From: Heligmosomoides polygyrus polygyrus
Lineage: Eukaryota; Nematoda; Chromadorea; Rhabditida; Heligmosomidae
NCBI GenBank assembly: GCA_947396885.1
Contig: OX377202.1
Location: forward strand, 83,432,408-83,496,407
Length of the DNA: 64,000 nt
Direction of reading: 5' to 3'
Part shown: positions 33,724-43,284 of the stretch, piece by piece
How the letters are laid out: every line of letters begins with the position of its first letter
Numbering within the stretch: position 1 is the first letter of the stretch
The notes under the pieces: model-generated
The model's database searches: none
Seen by the model: the letters and a program-made list of their open reading frames with translations, nothing else
Told to the model about the DNA's origin: nothing
Made by a program: the position numbers and the translations under genes

Positions 33724-34671
33724 TTAGGAGGGGGGGGGCAAAAGTAATGAGACAATTGAAAAAATCTTTATCTCTTTATAACCCAATTACAACTCAACGA
33801 TGCTGAGAAATGTATTTGCCATTAAGGGCAACGATCTTGCTGCCATTGCTCAGCCAACTTCCTGATCCCATCCTTTCAGAACTGCTTGGGCCTGGTGTTG
33901 ATCAACTGCTCTATACGGATGTCAAGGAATGCTTGGGTTCTTGTGTCCCTTCCGACCAGGAAGTCCTGTAGGCTCAAGAAGTAATGGTAGTCGCATGGAG
34001 AGATATCCGGCGAATACGGTGGGTGAGGCGTGTGAACGTAGCCCAGCTGGGCAAGCTTATCCGTGGTTACTTGTTCCCGATGGGGAATTGAAAAAACAAA
34101 AAAAAAATTGAAACAAAAAAAAACAAAAAATTGTCGAAGAGGAGGACCTTCTTGAAGCGCTGCGACTGAATAAGTTCGAGTCGCAGGTCCATCTCTTCCA
34201 TTTCGTTTACTGACCTTGGAGTCCATCGTCGTGCTTTTGGTAAACAGCTTCCAGTACACCGGTCCATGGGCGCAGACCCAAATGCTCTGAAGGTGCTTCT
34301 CGCCATGAACATCTCGCCGAACGAAGGTCGGTAACAGGTTACCAGGCGTCACCCAGACTGGCTGCTTGGCAGGGTTAAAGTAGAAGATGTGCTTCTCATC
34401 TTGCGTGACTATTGAGTCTAGGCTGCTCGGGGTTGGGAATTGGGCGAGATTTGCGCGACACAGGTCGACTCGTAAGATTGGGGTTTCGGCATGAGACAGA
34501 CTGCGGTTTTGGCATGCTTCTGGAAAGGGCAGAATTTGTAACTTCTCAGGTGGCCTTCAGTAAATAGCATACAAACATACAAATACGATAAACACGAAAC
34601 CAGACTCCAGCCACGGGATATATGGACACGCCATGGAGAGTGTCATTACTTTTGCCCCCCCCCCCCTCTAA
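33724..34671 (-). mobile_element. Deleted mariner with poly-G inverted repeats (948 bp)
   Basis: The ends are inverted: TTAGGAGG(G)nCAAAAGTAATGA at the left, and the same motif (TTAGAGG(G)nCAAAAGTAATGA) at the right on the other strand. TA flanks both sides (33722-33723 and 34672-34673). A run of 9-12 G lies inside each terminal repeat. Minus-strand transposase pieces include 'VTQDEKHIFYFNP' and 'PPYSPDISPCDYHYF', but the N-terminal DNA-binding domain is absent and an A-rich insert (34091-34135) interrupts the catalytic region. It is non-autonomous. Confidence 0.85.
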
Positions 34672-34673
34672 TA

Positions 34674-35310
34674 CGTGGAAGAAAGGACCTGGGGGCGGGA
34701 CCAGGACGGGAAACCAACAAGAAGGGAGCCGTCAGGGAATTCATAGGATGAACAAGGAATCTACCATATGTATAGCCTCTTCATGATCGACACAGCGGCG
34801 ACTGCGCGCGCTTCTGAGCTTCTCGATTCAGAAGACGTGCACCCTACGTCGCGCAACAAGCGTCCAGATTCTGAATACGTGTCACCGACGTCTGCCGTGA
34901 GCATGGGAGGACCACTAAGGAGGTGGTGTAGAAGAGCAGTAAGGGGGAACTCTAGGGTGAACCAGCAGAGCGACCAGGAAGGAAAGGAACAACCTGGAGG
35001 AGGGGCCAGGACGGGGAAACCAGCAAGAAAACACCAGTAGGGGGTCAATAGTGGAAACAAAGAAGTGGGCAAGGAGTTAGGACCAGGAAGATGGGGGACT
35101 AAAGAGGGGAGGGAAGACCAGTGAAGGCGGACCAGTAGTTAGATCCAGTAAGAAGAATCGAGTGAGGGGAGTGGACCGTTCCCTGAAAGTGTCGCCTGTA
35201 CGGGCTCCTGCCGCAATCTCCAAGCGGTGGATGGCAAACAGGCCGTGGGCGCTGACCACAGTCACCGTTGCTTCGCTATCTCATGGAGCGCGGCCCGTGG
35301 AGTACTTGCG
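34674..35310. other. Purine-rich spacer
   Basis: Strongly G/A-rich on the plus strand. It repeats a segment seen left of the poly-G mariner (GAGCGTGGGAGGGCTAC at 33660 compared with GAGCATGGGAGGACCACT at 34899). No domain-bearing frame. Confidence 0.4.
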
Positions 35311-36374
35311 AGTCAATAAAAAAAGTGTGCTCTGACGGTCCTTTCTATTAGACGAGGTAGCACTATCCATTTTTTGTTTGCTTGGCAATGCCTTTGGGTT
35401 TTTGTTTGAAGTCGACTATGTGGCGACTGAGTCCTTCTACATAGTTCTGGTAAAAAATGAACCAAACAATTAGGAGCCCAAGCGCTATAAATCAGTTTCA
35501 TGGAGAGTAATTCCCCCCCCCCCCAAAAAAAAAACTTGAAGGAAAAACATTTTTCATCAACATCAGGGAGCAAAATGAAATGGTTTCAGCGTTCACGTAT
35601 CTAGACGTATACCTCGGCATAAAATGTAATTTCTATGACTTGCAGTGCACAGAAAGAGTCGATCGACTACGTCAAAATACTCGCGGATCCGGTTGTAGAC
35701 ATTGGTCGTCAGGAACCAACACGGTGGTAGGGGTAATGAGGGTTAATTAGACGCTAATTAGCCGACGGAAGGAGGAAAAATTACTGGAAAAAATTGAATC
35801 TAAAAAATTTTCCCCTAGACTTCTATATCAAACTAAAGGAACCAATCCTTATTTGATGAATCTTAAGAATTCTATTCTTTGGTTCTAGTATACGGAGGTT
35901 GGCATATCACCTTTATAAGAGGACGACATACAGTATATGGTAGTGGCATACGGTGAGTGGTGAATAATAGGGGATGAAGGATAGCGCAAAGGTGCCCTAT
36001 GATAGATTGCTTGGCTAGAGCAGACGAACTGCCGGTCGGTGCGATGTAGACGAGGCTCCCGTAGCAGGGCCTCAGCGTATCAGTATTTCGTCAGCGAGGG
36101 TGCAGATTGGGTCCAACCCGACATCTCCATTCCTCCAGTAAGCTCATCCGCAAGCTTGAGAGCATCACTCATGTCTCGACAGTCATCGACAATCATCCGA
36201 GAGGAAGTAAGATTGGATATACAGTAAAATATTATAAGAACTACAACGCTACAATACTAAAACTGTATAGAGAGCTATGGATCAAAGGCTGATCATGTGG
36301 TGATGCGAGTGCTTGATTTACCAGGAAAGCATGATTTGATGGGGCTTGAAACTTTATTTATCTTCACTTTTTTC

Positions 36375-36561
36375 TAGATGTCGGAACAGTACCACCCTGC
36401 AGCATGCCCTCGCGATGCACTTCTACATCGCCGATCTGGAAGTGGAGATATGCAGGATAGCCGAACGAGGAGTGCTTGGGCGAAAGCAGAGCATAGCGAA
36501 CATGAAGGTATTCGACGCGAAGCTGGAAGAAGCTTCCGTCAAGCTATCTGAATGCCAAAAG
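36375..36561 (+). other. Exon-like open stretch of unknown origin
   Basis: Between TTTTTTTCTAG and a GTAAGA donor, one frame reads 'STTLQHALAMHFYIADLEVE' and continues as a helical, charged sequence ('IANMKVFDAKLEEASVKLSE'). No family is recognised. It abuts the LTR-like repeat at 36.56 kb and could be a gag-like or host exon fragment. Confidence 0.25.
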
Positions 36562-36840
36562 GTAAGAATATGTCGGATTGCACCCAATCCATACCCTGGA
36601 CGACGACGCCCTTCTACCGATAGCAACGCCCTGCTGCAAGATAGCGGCGCCGGGCTACGCCACCGGGAGTCACGCCTACGCCACCCACACCGGAGGGTCG
36701 TCTGGTACCGTCAGCTTCCTGTGAGATGGCAGGCCAGCCCTCTCACCCCACGTCACCCCTCCTCCCCACTTTTACCATACAGTATGATACTAATAAACAT
36801 ACATACTGAGTAGTGTGTTCTGTAATCTAGGAATAGAATA
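36556..36840 (+). repeat. Left LTR-like repeat
   Basis: About 270 bp that recurs in direct orientation at 47316-47570. Shared blocks are ATTGCACCCAATCC, TACCCTGGACGACGACGCCC, CACCGGAGGGTCGTCTGGTA, TTTTACCATACAGTATGATA and ACTGAGTAGTGTGTTCTGTA. It contains an AATAAA near its 3' end like an LTR. The left edge is diverged. Confidence 0.6.
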
Positions 36841-37222
36841 GAACTCCGTCGGATGATTCAAGTAAGGAGTAACTAACCTGTAACTTGATATGGAGGTCCG
36901 GGGAGATTTCTATAAATTCTAGATTAATTTTTTCTCTTCCAATTTCGATTAACTGAGCGATCGCTAATTACCCCTCATTATCCCCCACACCCTGGTGGCA
37001 CCCAACGACGATGTCTACGACCGGATGGGTGAGTATTTTAACATAGTCGAATGACTCTTTCTATGCATTACAAGGCATAGATTTTTTGTAATATACTGGA
37101 TAAGAGTAGAAAAAATAGCGCTGAAAAAATCAATACTTACCAATTCAGTAGAGTTATATTAACCTTTTTCATTAATATTTTATCAATAGTCCAGGCGAAG
37201 AGATCCCACATTTCATGATTTT

Positions 37223-37225
37223 TTG

Positions 37226-37275
<50 letters not shown>
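37223..37275. repeat. (AT)n microsatellite
   Basis: About 50 bp of nearly pure AT dinucleotide with one ATAC interruption. Confidence 0.95.
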
Positions 37276-37276
<1 letters not shown>

Positions 37277-37324
37277 TGTACACAAGGTTCTTGTGCTTGC
37301 GCCACTAGTTAGGTTGCCGAGAGA

Positions 37325-37440
37325 CGTAAATGCCGAGACGCAGAACGCCGAGAAATGGAGAACGCCGACATAGCGTAAACGCCGAGACGCAGAACGCTGA
37401 GAAACGGAGAACGCCGATGTAGCGTAAACGCCGAGAGAGT
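37325..37440. repeat. Approximately 50-bp tandem repeat
   Basis: Units of CGCCGAGACGCAGAACGC, GAGAA(A/C)GGAGAACGCCGA and TAGCGTAAA follow each other 2.3 times. No gene spans it. Confidence 0.8.
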
Positions 37441-38439
37441 GACTCGCTAGGGCCAGGATACGAAGTCGATTTTTCTATTTTTTCATATTTTTTGAAAAAT
37501 ATTTTTCTTTAATGTTACTTTTTATATTCCGAAAGCTGGGGTTTTTTGAACGGATTTCGACCGCCTACAGCTTCCCAATATTTAGTGCATTTATTTTTTA
37601 TATTTATTTATTTTTGTCAAAAAATGGGACTCTCACCGATTAGCCGGCGTAGAACTAAAAGCCAAAGGCCTTTGGCAAGCAAAACAAAAAAAGGTAGATA
37701 ATGCTATCCCACTATGCTGTGACCCGCTAGCAGTCCACAGGCAATGTTCCGTGAGAAAGCGCTGCGCCGACGACTGTGGTGGGCACACATGACCCACCTA
37801 CCACACACCGCTTAGAGATTGCGGCAGCACAAGCACGCAAGAAGACCCCCACGGAGATAACACTGAATCACAGAACAACATTCGTTATGATTATCCTTAT
37901 TAAACAGAGGGACCAGCGTCGGAGGACACCATGGCCCTGTGTAAAGGAGCGATGTACATCTCCACGCCACCGCGGTTTCCCTCGCGATCCGCATCGACAT
38001 CCATAGGAGGGTGAGTAGCTCCACTTGCCGGTTAGCTTCAACGGGATGAAAGGTACCGGTTATACGACAAAAGGTCTCAAGTTAGAATTTTGCTAGAAAT
38101 TCGAGAAGAAATGGCGTCAGGTCTCCTGTGGAAGCGCGGAACCTGCTGAGCCATGGCTATATATAGCCTACGAATAGTTCAGCTGCGTAGGTCACTACCT
38201 TACCGATGTTAACCACACATCCAAGACTCATCTGCACCGCATCATAGGACGAGGTAAGTCTCCTTGAGGAATCCACAAGGTTCTCCGAAAGATTTGTGAG
38301 CAGTAGATAAGGATATAGGCAAGACTACCACGAGTTTTATTGAATCCTACTTTCATCTGGCAATTTCTTCCCGTCAGCCAATTTGCTCCACTCAAAAGTC
38401 CCAAATTTACCTTCCAGGATTCGATATAAGGCAGGAGAA

Positions 38440-38522
38440 GCAAGGCAAGCTTTTGCCTCACAGGGGATCCGAACCGCCGACCGTTATCGGTGAGGCGCGC
38501 CTCCTCGCACTGAACCATGGGG
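38440..38522 (-). repeat. tRNA-like SINE head (minus strand)
   Basis: On the minus strand GGTTCAGTGCGAGGAGGCGC (A-box-like) is followed about 35 nt later by GGCGGTTCGGATCCCCTG (B-box). It lacks a 7-bp acceptor stem, so it is not a functional tRNA. It has the look of a tRNA-derived retroposon promoter. Confidence 0.5.
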
Positions 38523-38882
38523 CGCTAAAATACCAATCGTTGGGAAAATTCAATATCTGGGCGCCTTCTCACCGCAGATACGCCACCACCGATTTCTCCA
38601 ACCAAATCCCTAGGCTCTCTCTTCACCCCAACACATAAATGGTTCTTTAGGACTTCTTAAACAAAAATGACTTCTTTTGTCCAGAAAATCAACTCATTGA
38701 AGCGCTTTCTAACAGTTTAGGATTTTTCAGCTTTTAGGGTCCCAAGTAACCCTGTGAAGAGGGTACAATGGAAGAGAACCATTAGGGAAAGTCGACAGAG
38801 AGGGCTGGAGAAATTCATAAATTAAATCACTATTTAATTCCAAAAAATTTATCACATTTCGTCGGAGAAAGGCCCAGACGTA

Positions 38883-38955
38883 TAGTGAGACCTTCATGGC
38901 GCAGTGCGAAGAGGGGCAGCCGAGGAGCGGCTGGGGGTTCGAATCACACGCCGAA
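38883..38955 (+). repeat. tRNA-like SINE head
   Basis: ATGGCGCAGTGCGAAGAGG (A box) and GGGGGTTCGAATCACACGCC (B box) at tRNA spacing, followed by a T-run at 38957. The acceptor ends do not pair. Confidence 0.55.
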
Positions 38956-39003
38956 AGTTTTTTTGCTCCAATTACCGTCGGGGCACTTGAAAAACACATA
39001 TAT

Positions 39004-39076
39004 GCCTCTGTGGCGCAGTGGGCTTCGTTCACGGCATCAATAGCGACTCGAAGGTTCGAATCCCGGCTAAAACTTA
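39004..39076 (+). repeat. tRNA-like SINE head
   Basis: TGTGGCGCAGTGGGCTTCG (A box) and GAAGGTTCGAATCCCGGC (B box) 45 nt apart. The arms do not form a complete cloverleaf. It lies 50 bp after the previous tRNA-like head, in the same orientation. Confidence 0.55.
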
Positions 39077-40049
39077 AATCCTTGCATTTGTCCCACGAAT
39101 AGTTTAGGCTCTAAATTTTCATAGGAGCAGCCCAGTATCTTATCTGAATAAGGAAAGAAAGCAAACAGTGCCGGACCCAGCAGAAGCAGCTTGGCAAACA
39201 CAGCCCACGCAATCGGTGACCTCCGCGGCCTACGGGAGCACTTCTAGGCATCCATAAAAGACCGTTACAGATAGCAAGTTTTCCTCGGAGATGGAAAGCT
39301 TGCCACAGAAACCTTTAAAAGGAGCCAACCTCTTATCGCCATTCATTTAACCCGCAGTCGATGTGCTCGACTGGTCGATCCGCTCCGGAGGCTTCATCAT
39401 CGTGCAGCCCCACTCGCCCAGAACGATCAAAGACTTCTCCATCAAGGACCGTCGCCGAGCTGCCGTAAGTTCCATTCTTCGGCATTCTGACGGCTACATA
39501 ATTTCTCGAAAAAGTTTGAATTAAACCTAGGCTTAGGATCTTTCTCCTCTCTCCCTCGCTATCGCTTTTGTCGCTCTGTGTCACTTTTAAGAGCCACTTC
39601 CTCGTGCTCCCTTTCTAAGTATCTATAGTTACTATAAGATACTTAGAAATTTATGATTTTCTTAAAAAAAAACATAAATTCTTAAAAAATCTCTCCATTT
39701 ATTTCTAATTTTTTCCTCTCTTCTCCTCATCCTCCGCAGTTCAGTTGAGCAAATAGTCTATGAGTAGTTGTAGTATAGAAGCCGCTGAACTAGAACAACA
39801 GACGTCATCCTCGGAGTACAGTGAGGCAACCGGGGACCACAATTCGTCCTTCTCAACTATCTCTTGCCGTTCTAGAGATCTAGTAGCTATAAACGTAAGC
39901 TCATCTCTCCCCTTTCCAATAATCCCTCCAAAAAACGGCTAAGAGGTTCTAGAATCCCTTGACCATCTCAGCCTGCATCGCAACATTTTTTAAATTTTCT
40001 TCCCAAGGTATCCTCTATTACGAAACGCGGTTCCATGTCAGTAATTCGT

Positions 40050-40368
40050 ATACCCATATTGCTCAAAAATTTACCCGTTATCGCACTTTTTAACACAGGC
40101 TCATCTCTAACTATAATTTCCCGTTCTACTGCTGATAAAATCGGCGAAGATATTCATCCAACAAAGATTCCCTGAGGAATCACAGCTAATGGCTCATATA
40201 TTGATTTTATAGGTGAGATTTCAGTCTACCTCACAGTAGCCCATAAGGATACACAAATTGTCTGTTTAATCGCCGAGAACAGAAACTGCTCATCGAACGT
40301 CACTTTAGGCAATAACGTAATTAATTCTATTTCTAGTAAAATTTCGATCGATTACTCAACAAGGAATT
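40050..40368 (+). pseudogene. Ty3/gypsy-type protease remnant
   Basis: The frame around 40080-40160 reads 'ALFNTGSSLTIISR', the retropepsin active-site region, with the catalytic Asp replaced by Asn. It is followed by decayed polyprotein sequence up to the inserted Merlin element. It is the upstream part of the polyprotein that continues at 43 kb. Confidence 0.6.
40271..40368 (+). repeat. 98-bp direct repeat, left copy
   Basis: Nearly identical to 43033-43130: CCGAGAACAGAAACTGCTC to ACTCAACAAGGAATT, about two differences. The pair brackets the Merlin element. Confidence 0.9.
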
Positions 40369-40705
40369 GGTGCAATCCTAGTTGGTGGTGGCCACTTTAA
40401 AATCAATTTTTACGTAACAAAATACAATAAAAAACCACTAACGTATACAAATACATTAAAATAAATAAACTGCACCAACCTAGTTGCCCAATTATCATGA
40501 GTTTCTGAGATCCTAGTTGGGGGGCGGACCTGAAAATTTTATTAATACAAACAAGCAACTGCGAAATCATTACACATTATGAGAACAACCTTCAGCAAAT
40601 CCATAACGGCGATCCTAAGGTACAGAACGATCAGGTAAGGTGCAGAACAAGCATCTAGAACAAGAATATTACAATCGTCATATACAAGTGGACAGTCGTC
40701 ATTTA

Positions 40706-41703
40706 CTAGAGGTCCTCTACAAGTGGGTACTTTTTACGAATCTCCGTCCAAAGTAGGAAAAGCCTATCATCGTTATTATGTTTATACTTCCATACCGCCT
40801 CTAAAAAATTGTCATCCCACAACGCTCCTTTTAAACCATTTCGCCTCTTAATTAATCTTTTTATATTCGACCATGTGTTTTCAATGCGTTGCGTGTGTAC
40901 CCCAGACGTAGGGTCAACAAAATGCTCACTGTGGTTCACAGTTTTATGTATGTACCCAAGATAAATTGCTATATCCCCGCCAACTATCCGTATAAATGAT
41001 GGTGCCCGGTAACACATGCTTTGTAATGATATTCTCTAGCGTAGTGGAATCACGAGAAGAAGTTATTTCGACAAAAATTTCTTTTGAATCGTTTACGATG
41101 CCACCTATCATCCAGCTATACCGAACACGGCGACCGCAGTTGTACTTCCTTTTTACTATGTAAGTTTCATCTACTTGCATGACAACGCCGGGTCCTCCAA
41201 TTTTCCTCGGTTCAGAATTGTTCAAGAAAGATTCGACTATGACGTCACGAAACCATTGGTCCCATTGAGTAATAGTGTTTTTATTGACGCAGCAGTGACG
41301 AGCCCGGTCCTCGAGACATCCCATATCATCGACGAAAAGCACAGACGCAAGAAATATTTTTTTTTCATGGGCCATGGAGATTTTCGAAGAAAGTGTCCTT
41401 GAGATATCCAATCTTCCGAGAAATTCGTCTCTTCCTGCATCCTCGTCGAGTACATTCGAATCTTAGTCGAAATTTCTTGTCTGTTCCATTTGACTCTCGT
41501 GTGATGACACAAGGAAGACTGCAGTGGCGGCACTTTCTCGACTTCCAAAGTAACCCTAGATCCTTGAGGAAGCCGTCGAATTCGTCATCTTCCATGCGTT
41601 CTAGTGAGGGCCAAGACGTGAAGAGTGAAAAGTTTTTGATTGAATCCATATTTATGCTCATTGTGGCCGTTTCTGTAAAAAAAACAAATAACAGGGGAAA
41701 CAA
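40706..41703 (-). pseudogene. Merlin transposase, frameshifted
   Basis: In order on the minus strand: an N-terminal zinc-ribbon-like part ('CRHCSLPC', 41703-41365), then after a frame change 'VVMQVDETYIVKRKY' (first catalytic Asp) and 'IIYTDSWRGYSNL' (second Asp), then after another frame change 'NHSEHFVDPTSGVHTQRIEN', whose final Glu (E of RIEN) is the expected third acidic residue. This is the D-D-E layout of Merlin and the ISXO2/IS1016 transposases. Frame changes near 41365-41385 and 40945-40965 make it inactive as read. Confidence 0.85.
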
Positions 41704-42036
41704 AAATTATTAAATCTATCTCAGTTAGGGGAGGTGTAGGCTGGCAACCGTAAAGGCGATAAGATGCGCATTAAAAGTTCACCGTGTACGACAGCCTTAT
41801 ACTACGTCTTGTCTTGCACGAAATAACTATATCTGGAGCGAAATTGCATAGAAAAGTTAGTGGGCGCAGATCACGTCAGAAAGAGGAATGTTACCTTGTA
41901 TTAGGTAGTTATTCGCCTTAGGAGAGGAAGGGGCCACAGATCAGAAATGGCCTAACTCAATTCAGTACTGATAAAGTATCTGTGCTCTGTGTGAAATTTT
42001 TATTTTCGTGCAGCACAGAACGTCGTATGAGGCATC

Positions 42037-42112
42037 CTTACATGGTGACCCTCCTGAGCCGCTTTGCGCTGGTTAACCAGCGCAAAGCGGCTCAGGAGGG
42101 TCACTATGTAAG
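42037..42112. repeat. Near-perfect 76-bp palindrome
   Basis: The centre GGTTAACC lies at 42071-42078. The inner 60 bp (42045-42104, GTGACCCTCC...GGAGGGTCAC) is perfectly palindromic, and pairing resumes after one mismatch to 42037/42112 (CTTACAT...ATGTAAG). It lies inside the Merlin element. Confidence 0.95.
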
Positions 42113-42116
42113 TAAA

Positions 42117-42162
42117 TACAAAGTAGATATGTAGAAACTAGTTTTTACATATCTACTTTGTA
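42117..42162. repeat. Second palindrome, 17-bp arms
   Basis: TACAAAGTAGATATGTA at the left and TACATATCTACTTTGTA at the right, 12-nt loop, 4 bp after the larger palindrome. Confidence 0.95.
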
Positions 42163-42417
42163 TCTCTTAATAGTTCATTGCGCTTGACATTCAATTTCAA
42201 TGTCATTGTTTAGAAACCTTGAAGTGTTTCCTCCCCAACTGATATAGATCTAACGAAGCGGTAAAACGAAACGCATTCACCACTATTAACAATGAATTCA
42301 AGGTTTGGATTTCAGGTTTGCAATTCAACAAATTGTTAGCTCAATTGAATCAAATCCGATCAACTCCGTTAGTGTATACTTATATAATGAAATCCAAACC
42401 TTGAAGAAAAAGAAAGT

Positions 42418-42637
42418 GGCCGCAAATAGGGTCGGATGGGGGGGGGGGCTGACCCCTTATTCAGTGGTTGCACAGCTTGGTAAGAAAGCACGTGCAGTTC
42501 AGTTACATCAGAAATGGCCTACCCCAGTTCACTGTGGGGGTAGAACACACTATTACTGCAAAAAAAACATGCGTCTTGAAAAAGCACAGGACCGTCATGG
42601 TCACTTCCCCCCCCCCCCTCCCGACCCTATTTGCACC
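42418..42637. mobile_element. Poly-G MITE, copy 1 (220 bp)
   Basis: The left end GGCCGCAAATAGGGTCGG is followed by 12 G. The right end is a run of C, then CGACCCTATTTGCACC. AGAAAGT precedes and AGAAACT follows, a 7-bp target duplication with one change. The family is shared with 55378-55764. Confidence 0.8.
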
Positions 42638-43032
42638 AGAAACTGGAAGCAAGAGGGCAAAGGCTGGCCGCCCAAGCGGTAGCAAAGCGCCGACCGCTCG
42701 GTGCGAGCGCTGTGAAGCCAATAGCCCGCACGAGACGCACACTTTCACGTTGCCGCCAAAAATGTTTGGTCAAGACCTGTCAAACATGTCTTTGGTTCGA
42801 TGACGACATCAGTCCGTGGCTACAGACGCGACAATCGATTTCGCGTAATAATGATGTGCGAACGCCTTGATGTAGTAAGTTTCCTTTATATAATCTGTAT
42901 TTTGTGTGTATAATTTTGCTTTCTTCAATGAAGTTATCTTTTATGGACTCAATGTAGTGCAATATTGGACACATTCAGTTCTTGTGAGGTCGTTTAAAAG
43001 TGGCCACCACCAACTAGGATTGCACCGCAGAA

Positions 43033-43130
43033 CACCGAGAACAGAAACTGCTCATCGAACGTCATTTTAGGCAATAACGTAATTATTTCTATTTCTAGTA
43101 AAATTTCGATCGATTACTCAACAAGGAATT
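43033..43130 (+). repeat. 98-bp direct repeat, right copy
   Basis: Right-hand partner of 40271-40368, beginning 6 bp after the Merlin right end. Confidence 0.9.
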
Positions 43131-43284
43131 TTTTACGAAACGCCGATCAATATGATTGACCCATTCCAGCCGGAATCCCACTTTTCTTCAGTACCAGTCT
43201 TTATACAAAGGCCTGTAAAACTGCAACCAAATTCAGATAATCCTGCCATGTAAAACACCCATTGCTACGGCTAGCCTAGTAGGT

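Larger units (their letters stand above)
35205..37835. repeat. Nested diverged inverted repeats around 36.4 kb
   Basis: CCGCAATCTCCAAGCGGTG (35212) is matched inverted by CACCGCTTAGAGATTGCGGC (about 37805). The block TGTAGACATTGGTCGTC to GGGTAATGAGGGTTAATTAG (35694-35750) is matched inverted by CTAATTACCCCTCATTATCC to GACGATGTCTACGACC (36965-37025), with weaker pairing on to 35825/36885. The pairs share roughly one centre, as in an old foldback element or inverted duplication. Confidence 0.5.
40369..43026 (-). mobile_element. Merlin-type DNA transposon nested in the gypsy-type element
   Basis: The terminal inverted repeats are GGTGCAATCCTAGTTGGTGG and onward to GGCCACTTTAAAA at the left, and the exact inverse at the right (TTTAAAAGTGGCCACC...GGATTGCACC), about 33 bp. 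It is 2.66 kb. It encodes a decayed Merlin/IS1016-like transposase on the minus strand and carries two palindromes and a poly-G MITE in its right part. The usual 8-9-bp Merlin target duplication is not evident; a 98-bp direct repeat flanks it instead. Confidence 0.85.

Noticed and set aside
39004..39076. Candidate functional tRNA gene
   Set aside because: A and B boxes are present, but the acceptor and T stems do not pair; kept only as a tRNA-like repeat.
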